A DNA stretch of 7,570 nucleotides from an uncultured Ruminococcus sp. (GTDB taxonomy: Bacteria; Bacillota; Clostridia; Oscillospirales; Ruminococcaceae): assembly GCA_937898375.1 (NCBI GenBank), contig CALEJX010000367.1:1-7570 (forward strand). Direction: 5' to 3'. Of this stretch, positions 5,750-7,570 are shown piece by piece. The position numbers were made by a program, and so were the translations under genes. The notes beneath the pieces are model-generated. The model saw nothing but the letters and a program-made list of their open reading frames with translations, did not search any database and was not told the DNA's origin. How positions within the stretch are numbered: the first letter of the stretch is position 1; each line of letters begins with the position of its first letter.

Positions 5750-6055
5750 TCACCTTTTGTTTGCGTAATGCACAACGATATGGCGAAGCTTCCCTGTTGT
5801 CATATCCTTGCCCTTTATATCCGCTCCGTTGTGGCTCATAAGCTCGGCGCAAACTATGCCGTCTGTACTGCACCTGAACACCTCGTGTCCGTCACAGACC
5901 ACCACCAGCTTTTCACTGTCAACAGATATTCCGCCTGTTCTTCCGATTACATTCTCCTCTGCGCCCTCACGCTCCACCACATAGGAAACTCTCTTCCCAT
6001 GATAGCGTTCAAGCTCTTTCAAGGGAGTACCCTTATTCTTCTTAAAAAGTCCCAT
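5750..6055 (-). CDS. Small conserved-looking protein of unknown function (101 aa)
   Basis: I do not recognise a named family. The protein starts MGLFKKNKGTPLKELERYHG, so it has a basic N-terminus and is otherwise soluble-looking. Alternating hydrophobic and charged stretches (RVSYVVEREG, KLVVVCDGHEVFRC, LRHIVVHYANKR) suggest a small beta-rich fold. No membrane segment, signal peptide or catalytic motif is evident. The open frame extends upstream to 6118, but the ATG at 6055 has AGGAG (6062-6066) six bases ahead. It begins one base after the stop codon of the preceding gene, whose last codons contain that ribosome site. Tight translational coupling implies the two products are made together in fixed proportion. 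The likely terminator is at 5402-5431, beyond the inserted MITE-like element. Confidence 0.7.
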   Translation of the reverse strand: MGLFKKNKGTPLKELERYHGKRVSYVVEREGAEENVIGRTGGISVDSEKLVVVCDGHEVFRCSTDGIVCAELMSHNGADIKGKDMTTGKLRHIVVHYANKR

Positions 6056-6056
6056 T

Positions 6057-6254
6057 TTACGCTCCTGTATCATTTTCATTTCCAGCGCAAAGCTGTTTTG
6101 ATGCGGCGATAACGTCAAGCGACTCTCCCACCGCCTGCAAAAAGGCTGAAAGCAAACTGAGCTGGTCTATGCTCATGCCCTCGCCGAGATAATTGGCAAA
6201 CGCCGCCGCCATTATATTAAGCTGCTGTCCGCAGCAAAGTCCTTTGTTATCCAC
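6057..6254 (-). CDS. Small helical protein of unknown function (65 aa)
   Basis: The protein is predicted to be mostly helical: QQLNIMAAAFANYLGEGM, then SIDQLSLLSAFLQAVGESL and DVIAASKQLCAG. Two amphipathic helices separated by a short turn are apparent. The pattern (helix, then a G-S/T-D-x-L-x-LL-x-x-F turn, then helix) resembles short uncharacterised Clostridia proteins, possibly the DUF6774 type; this is a tentative recollection. An N-terminal CC pair (Cys7, Cys8) is notable. The start is a GTG at 6254, with GGAGG (6264-6268) nine bases upstream, which is why this non-ATG start is preferred. It ends TAA one base before the next gene's ATG and donates that gene's ribosome site. It diverges from the YetF-like gene at 6360. 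Confidence 0.68.
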   Translation of the reverse strand: MDNKGLCCGQQLNIMAAAFANYLGEGMSIDQLSLLSAFLQAVGESLDVIAASKQLCAGNENDTGA

Positions 6255-6294
6255 CTTGTCCGTCCTCCCTGATAATTCTCTGTCATACTATGCG

Positions 6295-6325
6295 GCAGAA
6301 GAATAATCTGCTACCATGTGCAGAT
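6295..6325. promoter_or_regulatory. Three alternating GCAGA half-sites between divergent genes
   Basis: GCAGA (6295-6299), TCTGC (6307-6311) and GCAGA (6320-6324) alternate in direction at 12-13 base intervals. The right pair forms the 6-bp dyad ATCTGC-N8-GCAGAT (6306-6325). They lie in the 105-bp gap between the divergent small-gene pair and the YetF-like gene. The spacing would suit a dimeric regulator, but no regulator gene is present in the window and no clear promoter boxes could be fixed here. Confidence 0.3.
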
Positions 6326-6359
6326 AATAAGGGCATGAACCAAAAAGGGGGTCACACCT

Positions 6360-7070
6360 ATGAACATCACACACACCATACTTGCCACTGTGGGCTCTAT
6401 AATCGTCATGTTCGCCATATCAAAGCTTCTTGGCAACAAACAGATATCACAGCTCACGCTTTTTGACTACATCAACGGCATCACCATAGGCTCTATCGCC
6501 TCAGAAATGGCTGTATCCCAGGAAATTGGCGAACTTATCGTGCCTGTTATCGCAATGGCGCTTTATGGCCTAACAGGCTTTCTGCTGTCGGTGCTTACAA
6601 TGAAGTCTATCCGCTGCCGACATTTTCTTTCGGGCAAGCCTATCCTGCTTATTGAAAAAGGCAAGATATATCCCGAAAACCTTAAGACCGCCAAGCTTGA
6701 CGTGAATGACTTACTTTCAAGGGCGAGAACGTCAGGCTATTTTGACATCTCAAAAATATACTACGCTATTCTGGAAACCAACGGCACTATCTCTTTCATG
6801 GAACGTGCCGCAGAAGCTCCCCTCACGCCAAAAGACTTGGGCTATGAAAAGCAGGACGAAAAGCTCTGCACCGACCTTATTCTTGACGGCGTTGTCATGG
6901 AGGACAATCTGAAATACGCAGGCAAGGAGATAAAGTGGCTCACAAACGAGATAAAAAAGCAGGGCTGTTCGTCCCCTGACAAAGTTTTCCTCTGTATTGT
7001 TGACGGAAACGACAAGGTGACAGTGTTCCCGAAAACTCAGGAGAGCAATAAAAAGATCTACTTCGATTGA
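6360..7070 (+). CDS. YetF/DUF421 family membrane protein
   Basis: This 236-residue protein has the standard DUF421 (YetF-like) layout. About three hydrophobic segments lie near residues 5-23, 36-50 and 58-80. A cytoplasmic domain follows, with SGKPILLIEKGKIYPENLKTAKLDVNDLLSRAR and the family signature TSGYFDISKIYYAILETNGTISF (about 124-146). The loop GNKQISQLTLFDYINGITIGSIA between the first two segments is also characteristic. In Bacillus, relatives (YetF, YdfS and others) are associated with spores or membranes, but their biochemical role is not well defined. The C-terminal ~80 residues after the signature are longer than in minimal members. AGGGGG at 6346-6351 lies eight bases before the ATG. 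The gene diverges from the small-gene pair and overlaps tail to tail by 13 bp with the maf gene. Confidence 0.9.
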   Translation: MNITHTILATVGSIIVMFAISKLLGNKQISQLTLFDYINGITIGSIASEMAVSQEIGELIVPVIAMALYGLTGFLLSVLTMKSIRCRHFLSGKPILLIEKGKIYPENLKTAKLDVNDLLSRARTSGYFDISKIYYAILETNGTISFMERAAEAPLTPKDLGYEKQDEKLCTDLILDGVVMEDNLKYAGKEIKWLTNEIKKQGCSSPDKVFLCIVDGNDKVTVFPKTQESNKKIYFD

Positions 7071-7570
7071 ACCTTCTTCAAAAACTCGTGGAGTTCCTCC
7101 GCCAATCTGCTCACAGGCAGACCAACAACGTTATAGAAATCTCCATCTATCTTTTCCACAAGGAGTGCGCCAAGGCCTTGTATGCCGTAAGCCCCTGCCT
7201 TGTCCATAGGTTCGCCGCTTTTCACATAGGCTTTTATCTCCTCGTCAGAAAGCTCTCTGAAAGTCACTGCGGTGTCAACGGAAAAGCTTCTGTAGCGGCA
7301 ACCTCTGCCAAGGGTAACGCCTGTTACAACATGGTGTGTCTTGCCTGACAGCATTTTCAGCATTCTTACAGCGTCAGCTTCGTCCGCAGGCTTGCCGAGG
7401 ACCTCTCCGTCGCATATTACAACAGTATCGCAGCCGATAACAACGCTCAGATCATAGACCGAAGCGATACATCTGCACTTTATACCTGAAAGATACTCAG
7501 GGGCAAACTCGGGAGAAACGTCCTCCGGTATCTTCTCATCACAATCAGAGGGGATAACTCTGAAATTTTC
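7058..7570 (-). CDS. maf: Maf-type nucleoside triphosphate pyrophosphatase, 5' part outside window
   Basis: The reading frame is open from the right edge of the window to a TAG at 7058-7060, giving 170 residues of the C-terminal part. The N-terminal substrate loop typical of Maf lies beyond the edge. Visible hallmarks are VIPSDCDEKIPED, VIGCDTVVICDGEVLGKP, the DAVRMLKMLSGKTHHVVTGV segment, YGIQGLGALLVEKIDGDFYNVVGLP, and a final LAEELHEFLKK helix. Maf proteins hydrolyse non-canonical or methylated NTPs (dTTP/UTP or m7GTP) to the monophosphate and pyrophosphate, and are linked to cell-division arrest when overproduced. CDTVV replaces the more usual ADTVV, a mild change beside the conserved aspartate. 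The in-frame ATG at 7363 is internal, not the start. The 3' end overlaps the converging YetF-like gene by 13 bases. Confidence 0.93.
   Translation of the reverse strand, partial: ENFRVIPSDCDEKIPEDVSPEFAPEYLSGIKCRCIASVYDLSVVIGCDTVVICDGEVLGKPADEADAVRMLKMLSGKTHHVVTGVTLGRGCRYRSFSVDTAVTFRELSDEEIKAYVKSGEPMDKAGAYGIQGLGALLVEKIDGDFYNVVGLPVSRLAEELHEFLKKVQSK

Noticed and set aside
5720..6112. Plus-strand open frame of 130 codons
   Set aside because: It is antisense to the small minus-strand gene, which has a proper ribosome site and coupling to its neighbour. The plus frame has neither.
6056..6118. Longer version of the 101-residue small protein starting at 6118
   Set aside because: The extension lies inside the preceding gene in another frame and lacks a good ribosome site. 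The ATG at 6055 has AGGAG six bases ahead.

Overview
The window looks like a chromosomal stretch from a low-to-moderate-GC Clostridia-type Firmicute, probably a Ruminococcus/Oscillospiraceae gut lineage. This is an inference from four things: strong AGGAG-type ribosome sites, consensus TTGACA-17-TATAAT promoters, a T-box leader, and the protein families present. No phage, plasmid or CRISPR genes are visible. One small non-coding insertion-like element is present.

Left part, plus strand (64-2028): two diverged tandem copies of a cytidylate-kinase-like P-loop protein are followed by a YbaK/EbsC-type Cys-tRNA(Pro) deacylase. A hairpin terminator follows the first kinase. A near-consensus promoter (820-848) then starts the second kinase and ybaK as a two-gene unit. 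That unit ends at a symmetrical hairpin (2031-2060), which also ends the converging gene.

Centre, minus strand (5362 down to 2059): a perfect-spaced promoter drives a complete T-box leader of about 250 nt. By alignment with the glyQS T-box, its specifier reads AUC (isoleucine). It controls threonine ammonia-lyase (ilvA), followed 27 nt later by ridA, whose product removes the reactive enamine/imine that IlvA makes. The pair is a coherent isoleucine-synthesis unit with its own damage control. Beyond ridA lie a large palindrome and a terminator-like hairpin, then a CLC-family antiporter whose motifs point to the fluoride/proton (CLC-F) branch. No fluoride riboswitch is recognisable in front of it.

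The gene-free stretch 5048-5749 holds the T-box and its promoter (5075-5362) and a minus-strand terminator (5402-5431). It also holds a 173-bp MITE-like hairpin element (5434-5606) with 18-bp perfect terminal inverted repeats and an apparent 5-bp target duplication, and a 138-bp AT-rich tail. The element sits directly against the terminator, between it and the gene pair it appears to serve.

Right part: a translationally coupled pair of small minus-strand genes of unknown function (6254 to 5750) diverges from a YetF/DUF421 membrane protein gene (6360-7070). That gene overlaps by 13 bp, tail to tail, with a maf-type nucleotide pyrophosphatase gene that runs off the right edge of the window.

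No wholly new multi-gene system is evident. The most interesting items are the MITE-like element abutting a terminator, the Ile T-box on ilvA-ridA, the hairpin cluster ahead of the CLC-F gene, the paired kinase paralogues, and the coupled small-gene pair.
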